Below, one piece after another: positions 36,389 to 48,124 of a stretch of DNA of 64,000 bases. The DNA is from Thinopyrum elongatum (lineage: Eukaryota; Streptophyta; Magnoliopsida; Poales; Poaceae), in assembly GCA_011799875.1 (NCBI GenBank), contig CM022300.1:235922807-235986806 (forward strand). The letters are read 5' to 3'. The notes beneath the pieces are model-generated. The model had not been told where the DNA came from. It did not search any database and worked only from the letters and a program-made list of their open reading frames with translations. Both the position numbers and the translations under genes were made by a program. The stretch's first letter is position 1; every line of letters begins with the position of its first letter.

Positions 36389-36882
36389 GTACACTCATCT
36401 TCTCCTGTGCTGTATATATCTTTATGTAGCCCCCAAGTCTTGATCATAGGAGAACTTGAGTATGTTTAAGGCTTAGATATAAATCTGTAAATCTTTGTAA
36501 TGTAGTCCCCAAGGGCCGGGTTATCATATCAATGATGACCAGGTTCTTCAAATAAATTCGTAGGAAAAGAAATACCATATAGCCGCCAAGGGCCGGCTCC
36601 TCTTCTTGAGACAAGCCAGGTCTTTCAATATTATGAGATTTTGAAGAATTAACCTGTATCCCCCAAGGGCCGGCTCATCTTCCTGAGATGAACTGGGTCT
36701 TCTCGTACTCTTTAAGGTAGAAAAATGATATGCATTAGCCCCCAAGTGCTAAGTATATTGCTTGCAATCTGCTTGGGACTTCTCCATTGAACTTGAATTA
36801 ATATAGCCCCCAAGCGCAGGGTTTGATATTATTATTGGCTTGCTTCAGCATTTGTTAAATAAACTATCTCCTTATTTTGCAG
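36389..36882 (+). repeat. Intron 3 of the A antisense gene, with CCCCCAAGGGCCGG repeats
   Basis: 494-bp intron with GTACACTC donor and TTTTGCAG acceptor. It contains several diverged direct copies of a motif like AGCCCCCAAGGGCCGGCTC (near 36507, 36574, 36659, 36738 and 36805). The matching intron of B is 491 bp with the same motif in clean tandem array. Confidence 0.7.
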
Positions 36883-37937
36883 GAGGCTTTAAGCACAGCT
36901 GAGTCAAATTTGACTGACTTGAGAAAAGACATTGAAAATGAACAGGCCCGGTGCACCAAGGCGGAGTCAAGCCTGCAATCTTCTTTGGAAGTGTTGGAGA
37001 AAATCAAGGCGAGCTTTGAGACGGAGAAAAAATCTTTTGAGATGGAGAAAGCTGCCCTGATCCAACGAGCAGAAGCCGCAGAAAAACAATTGGCCCCGGT
37101 CAGTGAGGAGATGGTCGGGTTAAAGCGCCATATCACTCAAATGACCCAAGCCATATTTGATAGGTCATCTTTCAAGTTAGAAAGAAATATTAACTCGCCT
37201 GACAAGGCATGCATAAGCAATAATTCGCCTGGCGGCTCACATATTGCAACTTCTGTGCAGGTGATAGAACGCGTAATCTTCAAGACAATGTGATGAAGCT
37301 AAAAGTGGTGTACTCCCTTGTAGAGCAGTTATATACTGGAAGCATGCTCACCCTAAAAGCTGTCATGGGCGAAAAGGACATGCCGCAATTTATAAAGGAT
37401 GTGTTGTATAGGCTATCAACCATCCCAAAACAAGTAGAAGAACTAAAGAAATTAGCCGCCCTATCAGGAGCGACAACCGCATTGAGCTGGGCTATGGCTT
37501 ATGCACCAGAGCTACATCTGTCAGAGATGGCTGGAGGGTTCCTAGAATATAAAGATGATGGGACTGCTTTTTCGCAAGAGGACTACACTCGTTGCATGAA
37601 GGAATCACAAGTATTGGCGAGTCAGCTTGTTGAAAAGATGGAATTGAAGAAATATCAGCCGGCCTATGATGCCAACAACACACGAGTTCCAGTGCCAACA
37701 GTGATATCTTGTGATTTAACTCCACAACGGTGTAACCATCTCTTTGCCCCTAACGTTGACCCATCTCCTATCCTTTATGATGAAGCCGTCTTCCACGCTT
37801 TAACGGATGTCGATTGGACTCTGAACAACCTTCAGATCCAAGAGGCAGAAAAGTCGGCGCAGGATAACCCAGAAGCTTCAACTGTTGAGGGTCATGAAGG
37901 TGCTAACCCGGACGGCACAGAGGCCGGCTTACAGTAG

Positions 37938-38856
37938 TAATTTATACTCTGCCAAAAAACTTTGAATATTCTGGGCTCAGCTGTAGCCATGTAATAGGTT
38001 TAGCTAAAACACTTGGTTGCTCTTGCTATGCCTCGTGCACGTTGAATTGTTGCGCAAACACTTATCTGCTTATTGGTTGAATTTTTTTGGACCAATGCAT
38101 GGTAGTTGACCCGCCTTGGACGTCTTATGCCTAAATATCAAATAGCCATTGTTTGTGCCTATGTTTGATAAGTCCCCTGCAGCAACCTGTAAATGCAGAG
38201 ACTTCTGATCTCTGCAAAAATTCCACCAAGTTATAATTGGTGTGAAAAAATCCGGCGAGTTATGCGCCGGGGACTTATAGTCATAACAAACGATTGTGAA
38301 AACACAATGTTGAATCGATAATTTGGTGACTCATGGTCAAAAAAGTCAATACTCCTCACAAGCAACCAGGAGTTCTTTTGACCTGGAGATGTATAGTCAT
38401 TGCCATAATGTAATTAAGAGTAAAAAATTCATGTATATACAGAACCAAATATTGATATATATAAATATTGAATAATAAGTTGGCTTTCGAGGCTCGACAA
38501 AAAAACTGGCTTTCGAGGCTCAAGTCTTGCTTCAATGAGGCTGGCATTATAGCCTTGGCTTATCCTCACTTTCCGTAAGACGGCTCTCACATGACTTAAG
38601 CCGCCATTTTAACCTTGACAAGTTCAGGGTCATAAAGATTGACTATCAAGAGTACGGCGGGTCATCTTTTCGGCGCATCAAGCATACAGGCAGGTTTTAC
38701 CAATAGTGTGGCATTTTTCCCGGACCAAGAGGGTGAGAAAGCTAAACTCGGTGAGTTGGAAGCCCCCAAGTGACCTATGATCAATAAATAAAAGGCTCAT
38801 GCACAATATATGAGATGAAACGATAGAGGCCCCGAGTTTTGGGGATGCCGGCTTTA
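37938..38856. other. Spacer between the antisense gene and pol in element A
   Basis: AT-rich non-coding. Contains a small stem (TGCAGAGA...TCTCTGCA, 38196-38216) and two copies of TGGCTTTCGAGGCTC near 38481 and 38507. The two genes converge on it. Confidence 0.5.
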
Positions 38857-39895
38857 TTATATTTGATCATAAAATATATATACATGATATGTATGCACAA
38901 TGACTGGAGCCAGTGGCTTAAGTGTAGTACGGCAGGAGATGAGCAATATTCCAAGGCCTGTTGGTCTCCTCCTCAGAGGTACATGACTTATTGTGTTCAC
39001 ATATGTCGATGAGATAAGTTGACCCATTGTTGAGGTTCTTGCTGACCACAAAAGGCCCTTCCCAAGGAGGTGAAAGATTATGCATGCCAGTCTGATCTTG
39101 AATCAGCCAAAGCACTAAGTCACCTCCTGGAAAGTGTGGCTTTGAATTCTACGGCTATGATAGCGACGCAGGTCTTGCTGGTAAATCGCAGATCGAGCCG
39201 CCACAAGGTCACGTTCTTCCTCTAGTGCATCCAAAGCATTCTGACAAGCCGTCTTGTTATCTGTTTCAACATAAGACGCCACCCTGGGCGAGTCATGTCG
39301 GATGTCACTTGGGAGAACTACCTCGGCTCCATAAACCATGAAGAACGGCCTGTAGCCTGTTGATCTGTTGGGGGTCATCCTTATGCTCCAGAGAACCGTA
39401 GGAAGTTCTTCAACCCAACAACCCGGAGTGCGCTCCAAGGGAACCATGATCCAGGGCTTGATCCCTCGTAATATCTCCTAGTTAGCATGATCAGCTTGGC
39501 CATTGGACTGTGGATGAGCCATAGATGAGATATCAAGCCAGATGTGCTCTCTTTGACAGAATTCTTTCGTAGCACCTTTAGACAAATTTGTCCCATTGTC
39601 AGTGATGATACTATGAGGATAACCAAAGCAGAAGATCAGCTTCTTCACAAACTGAACTGCAGTCGCCGCCTCATAATTGCTGACTGGCTCTGCTTCAATC
39701 CACTTTGTAAAATTGTTAACCGCCACCAAAAGGTGAGTTTTCTTTTCCTTAGACCTCTTAAAGGGCCCTACCATATCAAGCCCCCAGATAGTGAATGGCA
39801 AGGTTATTGGAATCATCCATAATTCTTGAGCCGGCACATGAGCTTGTCGTGCAAATTTCTAGCACCCATCACACTTACGGACAATATCCTCTGCA
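38857..39895 (-). pseudogene. Integrase core and C-terminus (element A)
   Basis: The frame 39478-39837 holds the first Asp in GLDMVGPF and the second in ITDNGTNL. The third position reads GQADHAN: an Asp stands where C and most relatives have the catalytic Glu. The C-terminal part is in shifted frames at 39115-39447 (YGAEVVLPSD, RRYHSRR) and 38918-39115 (WEGPFVVSK). At least two frameshifts and the changed triad residue make it inactive. Gene order after RNase H is that expected for a Tat element read from the minus strand. Confidence 0.85.
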
Positions 39896-40562
39896 TCAGC
39901 GTGAGCCGTCAACCAGAAAAGAACTGTGTCGAAAAGCCTTCGCCACAAGAGATCTTGACCCAGCATGATGACCAAAGTCACCTGCATGAATTTCTTGTAA
40001 AAATTCTTGGCCTTCATTAGGGGAAACATAGCGTTGAAACATGCCAGTCACACAACATCTATGTAAACCGCCATTGACAATTGTCATGGACTTAGACCGC
40101 CTTATGATCTGTCGCGCCAAGTTTTCATCTTTTGGTAACTTGCCCCTAGTCAGGTAAGCCAGATAAGGCATCGTCCAATCTGGAATAGCACGTAGAGCCA
40201 CCACCAATTGTCCCTCCGGGCCAGGGATGGCTAGATCTTCCTCTGAGGGCAACTTGACAGAAGTGTTATGCAGCACATCAAGGAACACATTAGGGGGAAC
40301 CGGCTTACGCTGAGAGCTGAGTCGAGATAAAGCATCAGCTGCCTCATTGTGGCGCCGGTCTATGTGATCCACTTGATATGCATTAAAGTGACCAGCAATA
40401 TTGTTCACTACTTGACGATAAGCTACCATGGGCGGATCTTTAGAATCCCACTTCCCTGAAACTTTCTCTGCAACAAGGTCTAAGTCGCCAAGGCATCTAA
40501 CCCAGCTCAAGTTCATCTCCTTGACCATGCGGAGCCCATGAAACAAAGCCTCATACTCAGCT
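39896..40562 (-). pseudogene. Second RNase H, C-terminal half, and integrase zinc region (element A)
   Basis: Frame 39896-40546 continues the archaeal-type RNase H from FHGLRMVK (just after the conserved AEYEA) to HNEAADALSRL near residue 70. The integrase HHCC region follows (EIHAGDFGHHAGS), degenerate near its end. Element E is inserted at 40563, within the AEYEA motif; the first half of this domain resumes at 45861 on the far side of E. Confidence 0.8.
40558..40562. repeat. Target-site duplication of element E (left)
   Basis: CAGCT here and at 45861-45865, exact match inside the RNase H of A. Confidence 0.95.
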
Positions 40563-41469
40563 TGTCGGGGTACACAAACAGGGGTTTACGTTTCCCCTGA
40601 CTTGTGCACGGACAGAAGGCCTCCTCCCCGGCAACCAAGGCCAACCAGAGAAGCAGCTCTTAGAGATATCAAAGAGCGGATCAAGAAGACCAAGGATAAG
40701 CACGACGGAAGAATATCACCTTGGGAAGGCCTCCCTTACCAGGCAGGATAGCCTGGCTGGGTCGAGGCCACCCCAGGGACAAGTCCAAGACTCCCCCGGC
40801 AAGCTTACCGTGTCCGCCAGGGGCGGGATCCGCGCCAAGACACCACCGCTCCACTACACAGCGACGCAAGTCACTTATCAGTGCGGTGTCGAGCCCCCTA
40901 GTGATTAAGTGGCCTCTGCTAAGCACACGGCGGCCCATTGGAAGACAAGATTTATCCAAGTGACACCCGTCCAGAAGCGTGTCAAGATGATAAGCAAGAG
41001 GTGGTTAAGCGGCTCGGCAGGCCTGCCAGGCTCCGTCCTTAGCATGACACCTAGCAGTGCATTTAATGCACTTTGTCCTAACTGCCAGAGTTAGGTATGA
41101 TAGCACCGTTGGCTATCTAATCAGTAGATAAAGCTGTTTTCCCATTGTGGTTACCACTTGATCTATAAAAGGAGGTCCAAGGCGACCTAACAAAGGATTC
41201 AGACCCTCACATACTTGTACGTGCGTAGCTGCTCTCCCCGAGGCACCCTTGCCGGGCTTGAGTGTTACGTGTTCGTTGTGTTCTTCCACTCAATCCACCA
41301 AAGCAGGAGTAGGGTTTTACAATACCCAGTGGCCTGAACCTGGGTAAAAACCACCTGTGTCACCACCCTCGTGTTGTTCCATGGATTCTGCTCTTTGTGT
41401 AACGTGATCCCCCTTGCCGAACCACAAAGGGGATCATGGCCCCATAGGTGATCGTGTTCCACCATGACA
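40563..41469 (+). repeat. 5' LTR of element E (907 bp)
   Basis: TGTCGGGGTACACAAAC...ACCATGACA. TATAAAAG at 41164-41171. A stem GATCCCC...GGGGATC lies at 41406-41435 near the right end. Confidence 0.9.
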
Positions 41470-42666
41470 TCTTTGGCGCGCCAGGCAGGGGGCATTGCTT
41501 GTGCGAACCTGAAGTCATAAACAGCGCGTCAAACATCATCGTCATCATCGTCATCTTCACCGGCACTTTCTTCGTCCATGGTTTCAAAGAACAAGAACAA
41601 CATCGCTCCCTCGCTTTACCCTACCCGGATTTCGTCACTTGTTTTCGTTGTGGCGGCAGCGGTGGTGATGCAATGATCATGGGTGGATCGGGTGGCGTGG
41701 CCACCATGCCACCAGCGTCCAGAGAAAGGAGCGAAATGTGCGGCGATGTCGCCCTCCTCACAAGCTCCTGTCAAGCTTGTCCGATGCCGAAAAGTGTCAT
41801 TTAGGCAAGCAAGAAAAATGGTGCGTGGTCGGCCTCCTCCTCCTTTCTCACTTGTCAGTGATCGACCGATGCAATTTTGGCGTTATCAACATCGATGAGC
41901 CCGCGTGGAACTCGGTCCAGTGTTTATCCCGCCAAGGGTAAATCCTGAATGGAGCGCTGGTGCGAATCCATTGGTCGACGCCCTTGCAAATGTGCTCCGG
42001 CAAGGCCGTTCGCGTCAGCATGGCCTTCATGCCCGCTGACGTGAGATCATTAGCAGTATAAGGAAAGGGAGAGAGGAGCCGAGCCCTCTTCTCCGCCATA
42101 TATCTTCAGCTGCAAGCATTCTATTAGCCCCTCCAGCTCTTGTCGGGGGTGGATGCATAACTAATAAACGGCCATGTCTTTCCCTTGTGCGCCTTCTTGT
42201 TTGTTGTCTTTTCACAACAAGGATGGATACACGAATGGGGGGAACAATCTCTAGTGGGAAAGGAGGTGTTATATGAGACCTAATGCATGCCCGGCAAGAG
42301 AGGGGAGAATTAAAGAAAGATAAGTTAGCATGATCATTGATTTCTCCATCGGAATTTGCGTCGTTTATCCTTCAGACAACCAGGATCTTCGTATGGGAAG
42401 CCTTTCGTATGATGGTACCTTACTGTATTTGTCTGGGCCCCTGCTTTGTTTCGAGCCTGCTCAACAAAGTGGGCGGCTGCGTCAAAGACCGTTAAGGAAA
42501 AACTTGCCGGGGCATATCCTCGCCAGCTAAATGCTAAGGATCTTTTCCTCGCAGCAATTGCGGCAGCATGCTACTAGCGAGCAACCAATGTACGCAAAGG
42601 AAACTAGCCATATGAACATCGATGGGTAAATAGAAGAAGGATAGCGTGCATTGGCATAATTAAACA
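41470..42666 (+). other. Leader and residual interior of element E
   Basis: Starts with the primer leader TCTTTGGCGCGCCAGGC. A short frame MVSKNKNNIAPS near 41579 may be a relic of the gag start, but it soon stops. The block around 41950 (GGAGCGCTGGTGCGAATCC) also occurs in D near 57600 on the minus strand. No pol-like sequence. Confidence 0.65.
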
Positions 42667-44696
42667 TCAGTTCAATGAGTGCAAAACCAGAAACAGTAAG
42701 GGACCTAAACATAGGACGCATGATTGTTTTGTTACAGGGAACCACGGCAATAAGAACAGCTCAAGGCTGGGCATGCTAGTCTCCGGGGACCCTTGGGATG
42801 GAGAGAACCTTCTCGGCAAGGGGACTGGCCTTCGCCTCGGTAGCAGAAACGTTGACGCCCGCTGGAAGCCTCTTGAAGCCGTCGAAGAGATTAAGGTCCG
42901 GATGGTGATAGGCAAGATTGCTCAAGACCATAAAGAGGGCGTCACGGGTAAGCTTCCGGGATTCAGCAGCGAAGCATTCGGCCTTGTCTTCCTTGTACAT
43001 CCTCAGCCCTTCAATCAAGCCTTCAAAGAAAAGTGTCAACTTGACACTTGGAACTTCATGGTCGCTGACGGAGAAAGCCCAGCTCCTCATGTCCATCTTC
43101 TATATTTGGGCAGTGAGGCACTCGGCGATATCAACCAAGCTTTTGATCCAGAGGTCGCATTGCTCGATCTTGTTCTGCAGCTTGTCCTCCGCGTCCCGTC
43201 AAAGAATTCTTGTATTCTCCAAGTCCTTCATCAACAACTGCTCACAAACACTAGCGGACTCAATCTCAGTTTCCAGGGTGCCAAGTTGTGCTTTCATATC
43301 AGTGAAGGTATTGTTGCCAGCGTCAGGGTTTTAACTCTTGGAGGAAAGCTGCGATTGCGTCTTCTTCAGGAGAGTCTCTACTTTCTGCACTTCTTCCTTA
43401 GGAGCCACGATTTCCTTGGCGCTCCCAGCAAGATCCTCTGTCAGCTTGGCCACCTATTGGTCAAGGTCAGTCTTGGCAGCAGACACAGCGGCAAGCTCAT
43501 CGGTGACCTTCTTCAACTGAGCAGAAGAGTCAAGTGTGAGTGTGTCAAGAGCCGCTTTGTGCTTATCCTCCAGGTCCTTGGTGCGCTGCTAGACAAGGGG
43601 CTCTAGCTCTTCATCTTTGCCGCGGAGGATGGCCTCAAGGTTCCCTTCCCGGGAAGAGATATCCTTTTCCTTGGCGTCGAGAAGCGCTTCGCGCTCCGCC
43701 AGGCTGATCTCCCGGGCAGCAACATCCTCCTTGGCCATGGTTATCACCTCATGTTGCCGTAGAAGGGATTGAAACTATTTGCTGTGTCACTCACGTAGTT
43801 CGCCGCCCTTGTCCCTCAGTTTCTAATCTATGAGACAGGTAGAGTCGCGCTACTCCTTGATCATCTGCCATTTTAGGCTGTACCTACCCAGCATATCTTT
43901 GATGCCAGATGCCACGGACTCCAAGAAGGACAGGTCCATGGCTGCGCTAATGGAATCATCAGTCTCCTTGGATCGCTGGGACAGTGGCACCAAAATGCGC
44001 CGGATCTCTTCATCGAAGTCCGCACCCACTTTAATAGATGAGCCGGGGGCTGCAAGCCCGGGCTGGGCAAGGACCAGTGCTAACTTGCTTGAGGATGGCT
44101 GTGGGACTACTACAGGTGTACCAAACGAGGGAAGGGGCCCCATAGTTTGCAGAGGGGTTTTCTCCTCCACAAATGTGTCTTGGACAGATGCGCTGTCGGG
44201 GGCTTTCTCTGTTCCTTCGGGGAATTCTTGTATGGTCCCGGCAGCCTGACCTTGGCCTTCCGCTGCAGCAATTCGGGCGGCCTCCTCAGCGGCATCCTTG
44301 CCAATACTAGACACTTTTTCTAGCAGCTCTGGTTCCTCGGCCAACGAAGCTGCAGACAAAATTGAGAAGCAATGATAAAGAGATACTACAAATCGCTGGA
44401 TCGGAAACCTGGAAGCAAAGTAATTCAAATAAAGAAGAGACAAGAGGAAGCGGATTACCCGATGGCGATTGCCGCGGAAGGGCATCGGTCTCCCCGGCAA
44501 CATCGGTTGCCGCGGTGCAGTCCGTGACCCCTTGCTCGGTGACCATGATCTCGACATGGGCCGACCCCTCGGTGGAGGCCCTTGCTGGTGATTTCTTTGC
44601 TTTGAACGACGGGTGGGGTGGGCCTCTCATGATGGGCCCCACCCAGTTGGATCTCCTCTCATACCTTGGCGGGGGATGGTGCGCGTTTTTCCGCAT
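42667..44696 (-). pseudogene. Truncated antisense gene (aORF) of element E
   Basis: Minus strand. The exon upstream of 44458 (SPARASTEGSAHVEIM) leads to a 109-bp GT-AG intron (44350-44458) and then an exon with EEPELLEKVSSIGKDAAEEA, closely matching D. A coiled coil follows in shifted frames to about 43100, and the C-terminal block (ESRKLTRDALFMVLSNLAYH) is at 42776-43096. The N-terminal conserved domain present in C and D is missing: the upstream spacer joins directly to a late part of exon 1, so about 2 kb was deleted. Stops and frameshifts are frequent. Confidence 0.75.
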
Positions 44697-44951
44697 CTCT
44701 CCTGGCGGGTGCGGGGGCTGGCTCTTCGCTATCTTTTCTCAGGAAGTTACCGTTTTACAAATGCACTACCCATTAACTGCTACAGTCCCATGACCCCACG
44801 ACCTGTGGTAATTATGCGGAGTGGACATTGGAATGACTGTTCATCACGACAACCGTTGCTTGTGCAGCACTTTTTCGACGCGTGTCCGTGCACTGTTTGG
44901 GGCCTAGCCCAACGTGCCCGGTGACATGTTTGGCTCAGGCCCGGGAGTTTC

Positions 44952-45860
44952 TGTCGGGGTACACAAATAGGGGTGTATGTTTCCCCTGACTTGTGCACAG
45001 ACGGAAGGCCTCCTCCCCGGCAACCAAGGACAAGCCAGAGAAGCAGCTCTTAGAGAGATCAAAGAGCAGATCAAGAAGACCAAGGATAAGCACGACAGAA
45101 GAATATCACCTTGGAAAGGCCTCCCTTGCCGAGCAGGAGAGCCTGGCTGGGTTGAGGCCGCCCCAGGGACAAGTCCAAGACTCCTCCGGCAAGCTTGCCG
45201 GGTCCCCCAGGGGCGGGATCCCCGCCAAGACACCACCACTCCACCGCACAGCGACGCAAGTCACTTATCAGTGCGGTGTCGAGCCCCCAAGTAATTAAGT
45301 GACCTCTACTAAGCACGTGGCGGCCCATTGGAAGACAAGATTTATCCAAGTGACACCCATCCAGAAGCGTGTCAAGATGATAAGCAGGAGGTGGTTAAGC
45401 GGCTCAGCAGGCCTGCCGGGCTCCGTCCTCAGCATGACACCTAGAAGTGCATTTAATGCACGTTGTCCTAACTGCCAGAGTTAGGTATGATAGCATTGTT
45501 GGCTATCTAATCAGTAGATAAAGACTGTTTTGCCATTGTGGTTACCTCTTGAGCTATAAAAGGAGGTCCAAGGCGACCTAACAAAGGATTCGGACCGTCG
45601 CATACTTGTACGCGCGTAGCTGTTCTCCCCGAGGCACCCTTGCCGGGCTTGAGTGTTACGTGTTCGTTGTGTTCTTCCACTCAATCCACCAAAGTAGGAG
45701 TAGGGTTTTACGCTACCCAGCGGCACGAACCTGGGTAAAAACCACCTGTGTCACCACCGTCGTGTTGTTCCATGGCTTCTGCTCTTTGTGCAACGTGATC
45801 CCCCTTGCCGAACCACAAAGGGGCTCATGGCCCCATAGGTGATCATGTTCCACCATGACA
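44952..45860 (+). repeat. 3' LTR of element E (909 bp)
   Basis: TGTCGGGGTACACAAATAG...ACCATGACA. TATAAAAG at 45555-45562. Preceded by a purine-rich GGCCCGGGAGTTTC (44938-44951). Confidence 0.9.
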
Positions 45861-46751
45861 CAGCTATATTGTTAGTACACAGAAACATCTGCCTTAAAAC
45901 ATAACAAAACTGGTCACCTCGTGGGGAAGATATAACAACTCCAGCCTCCGATCCTTCCAATTGCCTGGATTGATCAAAGTGTATTGTCCAGTATGTATGA
46001 TCTGGTTTATTCTCAGGTGTTTGCAGTTATGTCCAATCATTGATAAAATCCACCAAAGCCTAAGACTTGATGGCGGTTCGGGGCACATATTTCAGATGAT
46101 GTGCCCAAGCTCAATTGCCCACTTAGCAACTCTGCCTGTGGCTTCTTTGTTTTGAATGATATCTCCCAGAGGAGCAGAACAGACCACAGTGATTGGATGC
46201 CCAAGAAAATAATGTTTGAACTTGCGGCTAGCCATGAACACCCCAAACATCAACTTTTGCCAATGTGGGTATCTTTGTTTGGACTCCGTCAATACTTCAC
46301 TGACATAATAAACCGGCCGCTGGACTGGATATTCTTTGCATGTCTCCTTGCGCTCCACGACCACTGCTACGCTCACGACCTTATTATTAGCCGCCACATA
46401 CCGCACCAAAGGCTCTTTGTCTATTGGAGCAGCCAAAATAGGCGACTTAGCCAACTGCTTCTTAAGAGCCTCAAACGCTTCATTAGCAGCATCACTCCAG
46501 AGGAAATGATCAGTCTTCTTCATCATCTGATACAAGGGGATCGCCTTCCCACCCAGGTGGCTTATAAACTGGCTCAGAGCTGCAATCCGACCCGCCAGGC
46601 GCTGAACGTCATTAATACAGGCTGGCTTAGAAAGAGAGGTTATAGCCTCGATCTTCTCCGGGTTAGCTTCAATGCCCCTTTCTGAGAACAGAAAACCGAG
46701 CAATTTTCCTGCTGGCACACCAAAAATGAACTTGGCCGGGTTAAGGATCAT
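45861..46751 (-). pseudogene. RT thumb, first RNase H and start of second RNase H (element A)
   Basis: Frame 46092-46751 starts at the segment FGVPAGKLLGFLFSERGIEA (RT thumb), runs through LAGRIAALSQFISHL and an RNase H-like segment (YVAANNKVVSVAVVV, lacking the usual Asp, as in C), then VYYVSEVL and FGVFMASRKFKHYF. 45861-46091 carries the beginning of the archaeal-type RNase H in another frame. It ends at the insertion of E. Confidence 0.8.
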
Positions 46752-47300
46752 CTTCTACACCAGAGATTGTCAAAGGTTTCCTTCAGATCATCAAGCAAAG
46801 TTTCCTTCTTCTTTGACTTAACCACAATGAGTCCACATAAGCATGAACATTGCATCCAATCTGTCCATGGAAGCAATTCTGAACACAACGCTGGTTAGTC
46901 GCATGAGCACTCTTAAGCCCAAAAGGCATAGACACATAATAGAAGGCTCCAAAGGGTGTGATGAAGGTTGTCTTCTCCTGATCCTCTACTGCCATCTTGA
47001 TCTGATGACAACCAGAATAAGCTTCTAGGAAAGACAGACTTTCGCAACCCGCCGTGGCATCAGTGATATGATCAATACGGGGGAGAGCAAATGGGTCAGC
47101 TCGACAAGCCTTGTTAAGATCTGTGTAATCAACACACATACGCCAAGTGTCATTCTTCTTGAGCACAAGCACATGACTAGCCAACCACTGGGGGTGAAAA
47201 CCTTCCACTATGAACCCGGCAGCCAAGAGCCGGGCCACTTCTTCTCCAATGTCCTTACGTCTCTCCTCGCTAAAGTGACGGTGGAACTATCGGACATGTT
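46752..47300 (-). pseudogene. RT palm with broken catalytic box (element A)
   Basis: Frame 46783-47238 carries RT fingers and palm (WLASHVLVLKKND, MCVDYTDLNKAC, PFGLKSA). Two key sites are damaged: motif A reads FLEAYSG, with Glu where Asp is expected, and the Y-x-D-D box is destroyed by a small deletion (AYVDS, then shifted frame, near 46830). RT activity from this copy is therefore impossible irrespective of other stops. Confidence 0.85.
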
Positions 47301-47822
47301 TCATTTTAGGATCTACATTAAGGTGGTGCCCAACGAATTCTCTCGGTACACCTAGCATGTCAGAAGGTTTCCATGCAAAGATGTCCCGATTCTCACGGAT
47401 GAACTCGATGAGCATGCTTTCCTATTTGGGATCCATCCCTGTCCCAATGGTGAACTGCTGAGAAGAATCACCAGGAACAAAATCAACTTGCTGTGTATCT
47501 TTGGCTGACTTGAATTTGAGAAGAGGGTCCTTCTCGTTGGTAGGCTTCTTAAGAGGGGTCATATCAGCCAGGTCAACATTATCTTTATAAAACTTGAGCT
47601 CATCACTGGCACAAGCTGACTCTGCGTAAGCGGCATCTCCTTCTTCACATTCAAAAGCTATCTTACGATTTCAATGAACTGTGATCGTCCCCTGTGGCCC
47701 AGGCATCTTGAGATGCAAATAGACATAATAAGGGTGAGCCATGAACTTGGCGTAAACCGCCATCCAAACAGTGCGTGATATGGACTCTTGATCTTGACCA
47801 CCTCAAACCACAGTGTCTCTGC
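47301..47822 (-). pseudogene. Protease-RT linker (element A)
   Basis: No long open frame. Short matches in several frames include KFYKDNVDLADM, FTIGTGMDPK and ENRDIFAWKPSDM, the last being the segment preceding RT in C as well. Read as degraded polyprotein linker. Confidence 0.55.
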
Positions 47823-48110
47823 TCAGTAATTATATTCGTTACCAAAAGCCACTTCTAGAGCAATCTTTCCGACAGGGTAAGCCAACTTGCCGGGCACAAC
47901 TTCGTGAAATACCGTAGAGGACGGCTTAAGATCCTTCTCTGTCAGACTCATCCGTCTAAAAGTGTCATAATACAATATGTTGATGCTGCTGCCACCATCC
48001 ATAAATAACTTGGTGAATTTATAATCGCCTACTTGAGGGGCTACAACCAGGGCTAGATGACCCGGATCATCTACTTTGGGCAGGTGATCCGCCCGGCTCC
48101 AAGTAATCAT
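47823..48110 (-). pseudogene. Aspartic protease (element A)
   Basis: 96-codon frame with the active-site loop FMDGGSSINILY, catalytic Asp38, preceded by HLALVVAPQVGDYKF. Loop chemistry is DGG-S, close to C's DGG-A. The second half lies out of frame downstream. Would process Gag-Pol. Confidence 0.8.
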
Positions 48111-48124
48111 GTGCTCAGACCACC

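Larger units (their letters stand above)
20963..37937 (+). pseudogene. Antisense spliced gene (aORF) of element A, interrupted by element C
   Basis: Transcribed opposite to gag-pol. Exon 1 is 20963-21298 plus 34583-35120 (split by C), exon 2 35205-35803, exon 3 35881-36388, exon 4 36883-37151, exon 5 37261-37937. Introns are 35121-35204, 35804-35880, 36389-36882 and about 37152-37260; the first three have GT-AG ends, the fourth has lost its donor G. Exon 1 holds a conserved block (FFRDFLNFFNLHPQDLAPN, then CEVYL) that I place with the putative gypsy-type transposon (Transposase_28) domain from memory. Exon 4 is coiled coil. Exon 2 is acidic, with DSLGRLFIELADA. Function unknown. Damage: a frameshift near 20990, TAA at 34824-34826 and TGA at 35502-35504. 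Element B carries the same layout. Confidence 0.7.
40563..45860 (+). mobile_element. Element E: non-autonomous Tat-related element nested in A
   Basis: 5,298 bp with an exact CAGCT duplication. LTRs at 40563-41469 and 44952-45860 flank a 3.5-kb interior with no gag, protease, RT or integrase: only a leader (41470-42666) and, on the minus strand, the C-terminal half of the antisense gene (42667-44696). LTR, leader and antisense gene all match element D, so E looks like a deletion derivative of the same gag-pol-less family. LTRs differ at roughly 5 percent of sites by eye. Confidence 0.85.

Noticed and set aside
41448..41804. 118-codon plus-strand frame at the E leader
   Set aside because: Begins in the LTR and crosses the primer site; similarity to D is at DNA level only.
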